The notes beneath the pieces are model-generated. The model did no database searches and was not told where the DNA came from. It worked only from the letters and a program-made list of their open reading frames with translations. Position numbers and translations under genes: made by a program. Shown here piece after piece: positions 27,086 through 35,157 of a stretch of DNA of 64,000 nucleotides (position 1 is its first letter; the number at the start of each line of letters is the position of its first letter). The stretch is taken from positions 124,001 to 188,000 of the forward strand of contig JAFIGT010000039.1 of NCBI GenBank assembly GCA_017849585.1. Reading direction: 5' to 3'. This DNA is from Verrucomicrobium sp. (GTDB lineage Bacteria; Verrucomicrobiota; Verrucomicrobiia; Methylacidiphilales; UBA1321).

Positions 27086-27907
27086 ATGAAATTCATGAGA
27101 CTCTATCTATTAACTGTGGCCATCGTAGCGATTTTCGGATTGTGCCTCAGTCGCGCCGATCTGCTCATCTACGAAGGATTTGACGGATATGATAAAGGCG
27201 ATCTTGAAGGGCAGGAAATTTCCTCCCACACAAAGGGGCTGGCGGGCCGGTTTAGTGGTGCTGGCGGTTTGGACTATTTTGATTCCGGGCTGACTTTTTC
27301 TAATCTCGCGGTCAGTGGTGGCTGTGCCAAGGTATCTAAAAAAGTCTTCGAAGCCTCCATTGATATTGGCATTGCCTCGGGAGTAACCGTTGCGGGGAAT
27401 TTGTATGAAAGCTACTTGGTGAAAATCCCGGCAGCAGGATTTGGAGGCAATATTGGCACATCGATCGCTGGAAATTTAATCTCTTACGCCACAGCCAATA
27501 ATCCCCCACGCTTAGCTGCCAGTTACTCGCCAGCGAAGGGATATGGCGCTTCGCAGAATTCACTAAACGCCGATACCACGTACCTCATCATCACGGAATT
27601 TACCAATGTGGGGCAGGGGCTTTCCAAATCAAACGCTGGAGCTGGCACTGTATGGGCATTGACAGAAACTCAAATGGCCGATTTTGTGGCGGCCGGTTTT
27701 GCGACGTCTTATCTGAACAAGGCGACGATAGGGTCGGAGTCCAATCAGATCTCGGCCCGCTTCCCCATCCCTGAGGTGACCAATGGGAAGTTCCTCTTCA
27801 ACGAAACCGTGAGACTAAGTTTAGTCATGGTTTACACCGCCGATTTCGCGATGATCGATGAAATCCGTTTCGGAACCACTGTAGAGGATGTGGTGCCGGT
27901 CCGTTGA
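27086..27907 (+). CDS. Secreted paralogue of a PEP-CTERM protein lacking the sorting tail
   Basis: A 273-aa protein with a signal peptide (LLTVAIVAIFGLCLSRAD) and a body alignable with the 302-aa protein at 23591-24499. The paralogue continues ..ELSDVIVVPEPASWALALLG, whereas this one stops at ..TVEDVVPVR, just where the Pro-Glu-Pro anchor would begin. The downstream DNA does not restore a PEP motif in any obvious way. It is therefore predicted to be released instead of sorted. Last gene of the second locus; it follows the GH51-like gene by 65 nt. Confidence 0.75.
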   Translation: MKFMRLYLLTVAIVAIFGLCLSRADLLIYEGFDGYDKGDLEGQEISSHTKGLAGRFSGAGGLDYFDSGLTFSNLAVSGGCAKVSKKVFEASIDIGIASGVTVAGNLYESYLVKIPAAGFGGNIGTSIAGNLISYATANNPPRLAASYSPAKGYGASQNSLNADTTYLIITEFTNVGQGLSKSNAGAGTVWALTETQMADFVAAGFATSYLNKATIGSESNQISARFPIPEVTNGKFLFNETVRLSLVMVYTADFAMIDEIRFGTTVEDVVPVR

Positions 27908-27964
27908 CCAGGGCAGTCGCTAGAACTAGATCAAAATCACGCAAGAGAGGTTGGCCGAAGCACC

Positions 27965-29194
27965 TTAGTACTTTTTCATGATTTCGGCCGGGGCTCGCCC
28001 AGCGCGCAGGAGATCGCGCATGGTTTGCATGGGTTTAAGCGTGTGTTGAAAGAAGTGTTTGTAGCCGGCGCAGAGGTAGTTGAGGCCGGGGTCGCCCTCG
28101 GGCGTACGCAGGAAGCGGTGCTTGGGGCATTCGCCATGGCAGAGAAAGCGTACATCGCAGTCGAGGCAGTAGCGCGGCAGCGTGCGACTTTTGTCTAGGC
28201 CGAAGTTGCGCTGGAACTCGGAGTTGACCATCTCTCCGATGGTCTTGTTGAGAATGTTGCCGAGCTTGTAGCGCGGGTAGACGAAGTGGTCGCAGGAGTA
28301 GAGATCGCCGTTGTGCTCGAGCGCCATGGCTGTGCCGCAGGTGGGACTAAACACGCAGAGGCCGCCGGGGGCTCCGACCCAGTTACCGAGTGTGATGTCG
28401 AACATTTGCACGTAGTAGCGACCGACGTCCTGCTTGACCCACTCGTCGAAGATCTCTGAGAGGAAGATGCCATATTGCTTGGGCTGCACGCTCCACTCTG
28501 TCACCGGCATGGCGACCTCGCCTTCTTGATCCACTCGTGGCGGGACGGCAAGGTCGAGACCGAGTTTTTTTGCCTCCTCATCGGCCAGTCGTTCGACCAG
28601 TGGGATGAACTGCATGAAGCCCGAGCCGATTTCTTTGAGGAAACGGTAGACCTCAAGTGGCTTTTGCGAGTTGACGCGGTTGACGACGGTGAGCGTGTTG
28701 AACTCCACTCCGTGCTTCTTGAGCATCTTGAGGCCGTGGACAACTCTCTCGTAGGTCGCTCCACCCTTCTTGTCGACGCGGTAGGTGTCGTGCAACTTGG
28801 GCGGTCCGTCGATGCTCAGGCCGATCAGGAATTTATTCTCCGCGAAGAAAGCGGCCCATTCGTCATCGATCAGAGTGCCGTTCGTCTGAAACGCGTTCTG
28901 GATGATCTTGCCGTTGGCGTACTGCTTTTGTAGCGCGACCACCTTGCGAAAGAACGCCACACCCATGAGTGTCGGTTCGCCACCCTGCCAGGCGAAAACC
29001 ACTTCCGATGCCGATTGCTGCTCGATGTACTGGCGCACATAGGCCTCCAGCACGGCATCGGTCATCTTGAAGTTTTCGTTGCCAGGAAAAAGCTTCTCCT
29101 TCTCAAGATAAAAGCAGTACTTGCAATCGAGATTGCACAGCGGACCAATCGGCTTGGTCATCACGTGGAAGGCGGTGGGAGCAGCAGAGGACAT
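27965..29194 (-). CDS. Anaerobic sulfatase-maturating enzyme-like radical SAM/SPASM protein
   Basis: A 409-aa protein with the radical SAM cluster motif C20-x3-C24-x2-C27 (CNLDCKYCFYLEK), the AWQGGEPTLMG segment, and a Cys-rich SPASM region at the C-terminus (CGTAMALEHNGDLYSCDHFV; CLDCDVRFLCHGECPKHRF). Length and motifs match anSMEs, which oxidise an active-site Cys or Ser of sulfatases to formylglycine. No sulfatase gene is present in the window, so its targets lie elsewhere. Composition is richer in G+C than the preceding locus. Start ATG at 29194; a TTAGGAT (minus-strand ATCCTAA) motif lies directly upstream. Confidence 0.88.
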   Translation of the reverse strand: MSSAAPTAFHVMTKPIGPLCNLDCKYCFYLEKEKLFPGNENFKMTDAVLEAYVRQYIEQQSASEVVFAWQGGEPTLMGVAFFRKVVALQKQYANGKIIQNAFQTNGTLIDDEWAAFFAENKFLIGLSIDGPPKLHDTYRVDKKGGATYERVVHGLKMLKKHGVEFNTLTVVNRVNSQKPLEVYRFLKEIGSGFMQFIPLVERLADEEAKKLGLDLAVPPRVDQEGEVAMPVTEWSVQPKQYGIFLSEIFDEWVKQDVGRYYVQMFDITLGNWVGAPGGLCVFSPTCGTAMALEHNGDLYSCDHFVYPRYKLGNILNKTIGEMVNSEFQRNFGLDKSRTLPRYCLDCDVRFLCHGECPKHRFLRTPEGDPGLNYLCAGYKHFFQHTLKPMQTMRDLLRAGRAPAEIMKKY

Positions 29195-29298
29195 GTAAGA
29201 TTAGGATACGTTTAATAACGAACACAACAACACTGTTCAATTTAAACCCGGACTGCAGGCTAAGGTTGCGGATTAAAATCCTCTTCGTAAGCCACCTT

Positions 29299-29487
29299 TC
29301 AAGCGAACACTATGCGTAATGTTACAATCAAGTAATCAAGAGACTGCTCCCTTTCTTTCGATTCCTTAGAAAGCATGGCCTTAATCCTGATGCCACTGCG
29401 ATGAACAACGAAGGCTGAATCGTTGAGAGGGTCAACATCGGGAAATAATGGGCAGTCATCTTTAATTTGAAACTGACTCCGCCCTAA
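29299..29487 (-). pseudogene. Possible remnant of a coding sequence
   Basis: On the minus strand the frame ending with TGA at 29299-29301 is open for ~62 codons and reads like protein (..DDCPLFPDVDPLNDSAFVV.. ..SGIRIKAMLSKESKEREQS..). No usable start is present upstream: the frame is closed by a TGA inside the hairpin at 29483-29512. It may be the tail of a decayed gene or chance; I do not recognise a family. Confidence 0.2.
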
Positions 29488-29512
29488 TCACAGGCATCTT
29501 ATTGTGATTAGG
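29483..29512. repeat. Perfect 10-bp inverted repeat
   Basis: CCTAATCACA (29483-29492) and TGTGATTAGG (29503-29512) flank a 10-base loop. There is no U-tract, so it is more likely a protein-binding site or a mobile-element scar than an intrinsic terminator. Confidence 0.5.
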
Positions 29513-29675
29513 TGCAGCCCTTGACGCTGGGCGTTCATGGATGCTTGCGTATGGACGTCACTACGACCATGGCTTGAGTGTGTCAGGGGCGTGGGGGATT
29601 TCAAGTCTTGGTGGTGGAGGTGGGCGGCCAGTGCTATTCAAGAATTACTGTAGCCGTCTACTGCGAGGGTTTTCA

Positions 29676-29721
29676 GTAGGGCGCCAGTATGGCGCGGCGG
29701 CGCGATGCAATCGCGCCCTAC
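29676..29721. repeat. REP-like compound hairpin
   Basis: GTAGGGCGC (29676-29684) pairs with GCGCCCTAC (29713-29721). Inside it GCGCGAT-GCA-ATCGCGC can form a second, tighter hairpin. This GC-rich imperfect palindrome in a gap resembles repetitive extragenic palindromes; copy number cannot be judged from this window. Confidence 0.4.
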
Positions 29722-29769
29722 AAGGGGCGTGGCTCTAAGGATCTTGGAGGGCTACGGTTCTTCCAGCCG

Positions 29770-30543
29770 TCAGCGTTTTCTGCGTAGGCGCAGAAGGCCC
29801 AACGTTCCCGCACCGAGGCCGAGCAGGGCTAGGGAGGCGGGTTCGGGGACGACGGTGAGTGAGTCGAGCCGGAAGGTGTTGCCGTTTGTTCCGTACATGA
29901 AGAAGCCGATGGCGGTGATTGAGTTTGAGGGGAGCGTGGAGGCTCCGGGTTGGGGTTCGAGTACCAAATTTTCTCCCGGAGTGAGCGTTACCGACCGCCA
30001 TCCGGTGGTGGCAAAGGTGTAGGTATAGGTGAGGGAGGCGGTTGTTGCGGCTGAGAAGGCGCTGTCTGTGCTGAAGGCGTTGGTGTTGGAATTCCATGCT
30101 CCTCCCGTTGTGTACCAGTTGCCGCCGCTTTGTACGAGGAGGCGTACGCCGGCCGCAGTGGTGTTGTTGCCCATGGTCCAGGTGAGGGCTGTGCCGGTGG
30201 GAATGGTTAGGGATGAAATGAGGTTGGTATAGACGGCGTAATAGGTGGTGGAACCGGCCGTGGAGGCGCCAGATAGAAACCCGGTCGAGGTGTTTGGATT
30301 GCCTGTGCCGCTGTTAATCATGAAGTAGTTGCCCGAGGTGGCAGAGGTGATGTCGGTAATCGTGTTGTTGGCCATGCCCATGACCGCATGCCAGCTGCTG
30401 CCGTAGTTGCCGATACCGAGGATGTTGCTTCCTGTGTTGTTGTCGAACCCTTCATAAAAGAGCTGGGCCTTGACTTGGGTGGCCAGCAGGCAGGAAGCCA
30501 GTAGAAGACAAAACAACGCGGTTGGGGCAGGAGAGCGTTTCAT
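29770..30543 (-). CDS. PEP-CTERM-sorted secreted protein
   Basis: About 257 aa from the ATG at 30543 (MKRSPAPTALFCLLLASCLL); the frame extends upstream to 30624 without a better start. A signal peptide ends near TQVKAQ, the body is Asn/Thr/Gly-rich, and the end is VVPEPASLALLGLGAGTLGL followed by LRLRRKR, a textbook PEP-CTERM tail. The body belongs to the same family as 13042-13848 (SNSITAIGFFMYGTNGNTFRLDSLTV versus SSTVTGIGLYAYNTNTAGGTALFLDTLTV, compared in pieces). It is divergent from the giant hydrolase at 30731. Function unknown. Confidence 0.88.
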   Translation of the reverse strand: MKRSPAPTALFCLLLASCLLATQVKAQLFYEGFDNNTGSNILGIGNYGSSWHAVMGMANNTITDITSATSGNYFMINSGTGNPNTSTGFLSGASTAGSTTYYAVYTNLISSLTIPTGTALTWTMGNNTTAAGVRLLVQSGGNWYTTGGAWNSNTNAFSTDSAFSAATTASLTYTYTFATTGWRSVTLTPGENLVLEPQPGASTLPSNSITAIGFFMYGTNGNTFRLDSLTVVPEPASLALLGLGAGTLGLLRLRRKR

Positions 30544-30730
30544 GGCAATGAGTGTAATTTGTCCTCGTCCAAGGTAAACGGGCATTGGATGGAGGATGGT
30601 CATGAAAACATGGAGTCGGCGCATGATTCGGGCTCGGTGATGTGGCCATTTTAGGTTCTCTAGGTGGAATTAATCGCATTTTGAACTGATTAAATGGAAG
30701 ATCTCTTGAGAGGCCCTAACGATCGGGGGC

Positions 30731-33595
30731 ATGGTGCCAAGTGGTATGAGACACACGCATCGCTTTGCTCTGGTCACGGTGATTTGGATTCTGGCGGCCC
30801 TGGGAGTTCAGGCCGATGTTCGTGATTTCACGGTGACCTACACCTGGTCATCGAGCGTCAATACTTCCAGCTATCGTGCCTACGTGCCCTTGCCGGCGGA
30901 TGCGCCGGTGGTGCGTGGCGTGGTCATGATTTATGGCGGTACCGGGGGCGACTATCGTTATTACGTGGACGATCCCTTTCTGCAGGATGCGGCCCGTTCG
31001 CTGGGATTTGCCTTGATCGGCGCGGATGTCAACGGCTATGGGGCGATTGGCTCCAGCAATGCCCAGGCGGCGGTGGCGCTGGATGCCATCCTGACGGCGG
31101 CGGCTACGGCCACGGCGCGACCGGAATTGGTGAATGTGCCGATCATTTCGACGGGGCATTCTCTGGGGGGCTTTAGTTCCTGTCGCTGGGCTTCCTATGC
31201 GCCACAGCGCACGCTGGCGGTGATCGGGCAACGCGGCAGCGAGTCGCCATACGGTTCGGATCGTGCGGCCAGCCTGAAGGTGCCGCTGATGATCATTCCG
31301 GGATCGAAAGATGGCAACTCGATTACGAACCCTGGCACCATGGTGAGCACGTACACGCAATGGCGTGGGGCTTCGGCGCCGAATGGTCATGCGTCGTGGG
31401 CAGTGGATTGGTTGATGGATCACGATTCCTTCGGCAACCAGACCTGGCCGATGGTGTGGACCTATATTGCGGAGGCCATTTCTTGTCGTTATCCGGCGGG
31501 AGTGACGCCTTCCACCACGCCGGGGAATCCCGTGTCGCTCGTGGAGGTTCCGTTGGAAAGTGGTTGGCTTGCGCAGCGCGCCTATGTGTCGTCCAGCACG
31601 GGGGCGGATCGCAGTGCCTTTGGGGCGATTGCTTCCTATAACGACTATACTGGCACCAAGACGGATGCTTCCTGGTTGCCGAATGAAACTGCGGCGCGTG
31701 TGTATCGGGCGTTGAATTCCCATGATGGCGTCACGACCCGAACGGTCATTCCCAAGCATTGCCCGCTCGCGATTGTGGGAGATGCCGCGCCGCCCGCGCC
31801 TGCGGCTCCGGCGGTATATGGAGCTACGATCGATCCGCAACTGGCTGTCTGGACGGTCGGGTCCACGATCACGATCACGGTGGACCCGCGCGAGTTTGAT
31901 GATGTGCGGTCGATTGTGCAGATGGATTTCTATGATGGAACGGTTCTGCTCGGCAGCAAGACTGCATCGGACGCCGATGGCAAATGGCGTTTGCCGGTGA
32001 CATTGGCCACGCGCGGCATTCATAGTTTGACGGTGGTGGCGACCGATTCTGTCGGGAACAAGACTTCCACCTTTCAGACCGTTGTGGCCGCTTCGTCGCG
32101 GACCACGGCGACGCAATATGTCAGCAGTTTCGAAGCGAGCGAGTACGTGGCTGGTCAGACGCTGGCCACCGGTTTGCGGGAAGACTCCGTGGCGGGCAAG
32201 TTCTGGCGGATCGTGATTGGCGGGACTGGGTCCACCGCGACGGCTACGGTCGGGACAAGCAATCCAGCGACGGGAACCAAGCATCTGCGCATCGTCGACC
32301 CCAGCACTGCGGCGAATTTCAACATCAGCGCGAATCTCGATTTGACCACGGCCGTCAGCAGCGTCGTCACCAAGCCGTTTACCGTCAGCTTCCGGGGCTC
32401 TACCACGGGCGTCACGACTAATTTCAGCGGCGTCAATTACTCCTTCGGCCCGGACGTCTCGCAGGGGGGCTTCAGCAGTTACAATCCCTCCACACCGCTC
32501 GCGGTTCAAGCGCAGTGGCTCAATGTCAACGTTGATAGCACCACCTTTACCCCCACCGGGGGCTCCACGACCAATCGCGGATTGCTCATTACCATTTTGA
32601 CTTCGCGCGCTGGGACCTCCGCCATCAGCTTCCGGCCCCGGCAGGCCGATGGGCGCACCCTCTCCACCTGGGCCGACGGTGGTTATTTTACCGTGTCTGC
32701 TACGATCGATCCCTACACGTTTGCCTACACGAGTATTATCGTCAACGGAGTGGAACAGATTGGCATCGCGCGCGACAGCCTCAATGGAAACCTCATCCCG
32801 GCCACGTCGTTCTATATCCCGGCGAACGCGACTCCCAATTCCACCTTCCGTTTTTATTCCAATAGCGGCAACTCCGGCACGGCGGATCTCGACGACTTGA
32901 GCGTGACGCCGAGCCTGCTTCCCGGTGCGGCTCCCACCGCCTTCACCGCCACGGCGGGAAGCGGCTCCAGTGTCGTGCTGCAATGGGGTGATATATCCAG
33001 CGCGGAAACCGGGTTTCAAATTGAACGCCGCGCCCTTAACGGCGACTACACGCTGCTGCAAACACCAGCGAGTAACACCACCACCTTCACGGATACGACT
33101 GCATTGCCGGGAGTCATCTATGAATACCGGGTGCGCTATCGCTACGCGACGGGCGATTCGGCTTGGACGAATCCCGCCACCGTAACGGCGGCTGGTACGC
33201 CCACCGGTTACCAACTCTGGCTCCAGAGCAACGGCTTGGCCATGGATGGAAGCGGCAACGGGGCGCCTGCTCTGCGCACCTCGGTGAATGGCTATTCCAA
33301 CTTGCTGAAATATGCGCTCGGTCTGCCCGCTAGCGCCACCAGCTCCACCGAATATCTCAGCCAGGATGTCAGTGAGAATAGCCTCACCCTGACTTACACT
33401 TGTCCCGAACCGCCACCCAGCGGACTGGTCTACACCGTCGAAACCTCCAACGATTTGCAATCCTGGTCCGCCGCGAATTCTGCGACCGTGAGCAGCACCG
33501 TCAATGGCAACCAGCGCACCACCACCATGCGCGATACGGAAACCATCGGGACGCAAAGCAAACGGTTCATGCGGCTGCGCGTGACAATGCCGTGA
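30731..33595 (+). CDS. Giant secreted alpha/beta-hydrolase with LamG-like and FnIII modules
   Basis: A 954-aa protein with a signal peptide (FALVTVIWILAALGVQAD). Residues ~35-270 are an alpha/beta-hydrolase with G-H-S144-L-G-G, a candidate acid in PGSKDGNS and a candidate His in NGHASW. Ig-like residues ~350-450, a LamG/jelly-roll-like module ~455-730 and a fibronectin-III-like module ~735-815 follow. The C-terminal ~130 residues include YSNLLKYALGLP, a common ending in verrucomicrobial exported proteins. It is paralogous to the protein at 1-3380 but with the hydrolase placed first. Start either at 30731 or 30746. Probably a polysaccharide esterase; the substrate is not predictable. Confidence 0.85.
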   Translation: MVPSGMRHTHRFALVTVIWILAALGVQADVRDFTVTYTWSSSVNTSSYRAYVPLPADAPVVRGVVMIYGGTGGDYRYYVDDPFLQDAARSLGFALIGADVNGYGAIGSSNAQAAVALDAILTAAATATARPELVNVPIISTGHSLGGFSSCRWASYAPQRTLAVIGQRGSESPYGSDRAASLKVPLMIIPGSKDGNSITNPGTMVSTYTQWRGASAPNGHASWAVDWLMDHDSFGNQTWPMVWTYIAEAISCRYPAGVTPSTTPGNPVSLVEVPLESGWLAQRAYVSSSTGADRSAFGAIASYNDYTGTKTDASWLPNETAARVYRALNSHDGVTTRTVIPKHCPLAIVGDAAPPAPAAPAVYGATIDPQLAVWTVGSTITITVDPREFDDVRSIVQMDFYDGTVLLGSKTASDADGKWRLPVTLATRGIHSLTVVATDSVGNKTSTFQTVVAASSRTTATQYVSSFEASEYVAGQTLATGLREDSVAGKFWRIVIGGTGSTATATVGTSNPATGTKHLRIVDPSTAANFNISANLDLTTAVSSVVTKPFTVSFRGSTTGVTTNFSGVNYSFGPDVSQGGFSSYNPSTPLAVQAQWLNVNVDSTTFTPTGGSTTNRGLLITILTSRAGTSAISFRPRQADGRTLSTWADGGYFTVSATIDPYTFAYTSIIVNGVEQIGIARDSLNGNLIPATSFYIPANATPNSTFRFYSNSGNSGTADLDDLSVTPSLLPGAAPTAFTATAGSGSSVVLQWGDISSAETGFQIERRALNGDYTLLQTPASNTTTFTDTTALPGVIYEYRVRYRYATGDSAWTNPATVTAAGTPTGYQLWLQSNGLAMDGSGNGAPALRTSVNGYSNLLKYALGLPASATSSTEYLSQDVSENSLTLTYTCPEPPPSGLVYTVETSNDLQSWSAANSATVSSTVNGNQRTTTMRDTETIGTQSKRFMRLRVTMP

Positions 33596-33645
33596 GAGGG
33601 CGCCGGGTTGCGCGCGGGATAAACTTGGTCTAGCTTGTGGGCGTT

Positions 33646-33903
33646 ATGCCCAATGAACGTCCCTTATTGTATATCAAGAACGGTTGCCCGTGGTGTGAGG
33701 AGGCCGAGGAATTTCTGAAGGAGCACGGTGTGACCTATGATGTGGTCGATGTCCGTAGCGATGCCGCCGCGTTCCGCGCGATGCAGGAAATTTCCGGCCA
33801 GACCAAAGCGCCCACGATGGTGATCGATGGTGATGTGCTGGCCGATTTCGGTGTGGAAGAGTTGGAGCCCTATCTCTCCCGGCATGGCATCTGGTTTGAT
33901 TGA
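33646..33903 (+). CDS. Glutaredoxin
   Basis: An 85-aa thioredoxin-fold protein from the ATG at 33646; an upstream GTG at 33637 is less likely. The redox motif C14-P-W-C17 follows LLYIKNG, and the cis-proline segment KAPTMVIDGDVLADFG is typical of glutaredoxins. It reduces disulfides or glutathione mixed disulfides in the cytoplasm. First gene of a likely run with DUF309, a membrane protein and MTA phosphorylase (33646-36036). Confidence 0.9.
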   Translation: MPNERPLLYIKNGCPWCEEAEEFLKEHGVTYDVVDVRSDAAAFRAMQEISGQTKAPTMVIDGDVLADFGVEELEPYLSRHGIWFD

Positions 33904-33942
33904 GTGGATGCGGCCTGGCGCATATCGAATTTCCCTGCTGCT

Positions 33943-34368
33943 ATGACCCTCAAGAAATCCGATAAAGTCGCGAAGCTCGTGGAAACGCACGGTCATTCCG
34001 GGGGCTATAATCCGCACTACACGGGCTACTTCAATTGCTTCAACCAGCAACTCTATTACGAGGCGCACGATGTCTTGGAAGCGCTCTGGTTGAAGGACCG
34101 CCGCTCACCCGAAGCGGCATTTTATCAGGGGTTGATTCAAGTCGCGGGCGGGTTTGTGCACCTGCAAAAGGAGCGCCTCGCACCCGCGTCGCGATTGTTT
34201 GCGCTTGCTTTGAAAAACCTGGAGCCGTATCCCTCACTGTATGCCGGTCTCGACTTGGAAGGAGTTCGCCAGCTTTGTCGCCACCAGAGGGAGGCGCTTG
34301 AAGCGGGTGGATTTCGGAAAAATCCTTGGTCGCCGGAACAGGCTCCAATTCTTAATTTGAATCACTAA
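33943..34368 (+). CDS. DUF309-family protein
   Basis: About 141 aa from the ATG at 33943 (MTLKKSDKVAKLVETHG). The segment YFNCFNQQLYYEAHDVLEAL then W carries the conserved E-x-H-D/E pattern of DUF309, followed by FYQGLIQVAGGFVHLQ. The function of the family is not established. It sits 40 nt after the glutaredoxin gene, and its TAA stop directly abuts the ATG of the next gene. Confidence 0.85.
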   Translation: MTLKKSDKVAKLVETHGHSGGYNPHYTGYFNCFNQQLYYEAHDVLEALWLKDRRSPEAAFYQGLIQVAGGFVHLQKERLAPASRLFALALKNLEPYPSLYAGLDLEGVRQLCRHQREALEAGGFRKNPWSPEQAPILNLNH

Positions 34369-35133
34369 ATGATCTTTCTCTATCCGCACAACCTGCTGCT
34401 GGTTTCACTCGCTGCTGGAATCAGCGTTTACCTTGGCTTTCTTTCGCTCCAGACAACGCCGCGCCGGGTTTTTGTTCATCTGTCTTTCGTGACGATTTTG
34501 CTGTGGGCCGCTGCGGCGTTTATCTCCGGCCGTGGTCTCGGTGTTTTCCTGGTCGGGTGCGGCATTGTCTCCATGATGGCGTGGCGGCAATTTTGTCTCC
34601 AGAATGATTTTCTCGCCAAGCTTTGGTTGAGCGGTTCCTCGGCCTTCGGCGGCACGCTCATCCTGCTATCGCTGGTGGTGCTGCCCCCGAATCGTCCGGA
34701 AGGAGCTGCGGCCTGGTTCATTACCTCGGTGTATTTTGGGGCGCTGGTGTTGACGACGAGTTTCATGGCGGGCGCCCTGGCGATCTCGGCCCATCGCGGC
34801 ACCGAGATTCCGTCGTCGCTTTTGGAGAATGCGTTGGTGGCGTGCCTGGTTGCTTTGGGTCTGCGTTTTCTCCTGTTGATGGGTGTGTTGATCGGGTTTC
34901 CAAAGCTATTTCCGGGCTGGGGCAATCAGGTGCTCGATTTTCTGGCCAAGGAACATTTCTCTGCCCTAGTGGGTTGGATCGTGCTCGGCCTCGCGCTTTC
35001 TTTCGCGCTCAATCTCTGGTCGTGGAATCGTCTGAGGCAGGGAGCGACTCCCGCTTCCCTATGGCGTCCGCTTGCCATTTCGATGCTCTCGGCCATCGCT
35101 GGGGAATATCTCGCGCGCACTCTCTTTTTCTAA
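34369..35133 (+). CDS. Polytopic membrane protein, DmsC-like in outline
   Basis: A 254-aa protein with about seven hydrophobic helices, starting at NLLLVSLAAGISVYLGFLSL and ending near ISMLSAIAGEYLART. The spacing of helices and the RF residues in ACLVALGLRFLLLMGVLIG recall the membrane anchor of dimethyl-sulfoxide-reductase-type complexes, but no partner subunits are nearby, so that is only a hint. The ATG immediately follows the DUF309 stop. Confidence 0.65.
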   Translation: MIFLYPHNLLLVSLAAGISVYLGFLSLQTTPRRVFVHLSFVTILLWAAAAFISGRGLGVFLVGCGIVSMMAWRQFCLQNDFLAKLWLSGSSAFGGTLILLSLVVLPPNRPEGAAAWFITSVYFGALVLTTSFMAGALAISAHRGTEIPSSLLENALVACLVALGLRFLLLMGVLIGFPKLFPGWGNQVLDFLAKEHFSALVGWIVLGLALSFALNLWSWNRLRQGATPASLWRPLAISMLSAIAGEYLARTLFF

Positions 35134-35157
35134 ATCCAAAAAAACGACGGCATATTT

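Larger units (their letters stand above)
29195..29769. other. 575-bp non-coding region with repeats and a possible gene remnant
   Basis: No complete gene is visible. The region holds a perfect 10-bp inverted repeat (29483-29512), a GC-rich REP-like hairpin (29676-29721), and a minus-strand stretch at 29299-29487 that stays open for about 62 codons without a start codon. It separates the radical SAM gene from the terminal part of a PEP-CTERM gene. Confidence 0.6.

Noticed and set aside
5705-27907. Classical Bacteroidetes-type PUL with SusC/SusD
   Set aside because: No TonB-dependent transporter or SusD-like lipoprotein is encoded in the loci.
29483-29512. Selenocysteine (UGA) readthrough with a SECIS-like hairpin
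   Set aside because: An in-frame UGA lies inside the 3' arm of the hairpin and not before it, the upstream peptide is only ~16 codons, and no selenoprotein family is recognised.
30848-33556. 902-codon open frame on the minus strand opposite the giant hydrolase
   Set aside because: Arg/Gly/His-rich shadow of the real gene; the plus-strand protein has a signal peptide and GHSLGG motif.
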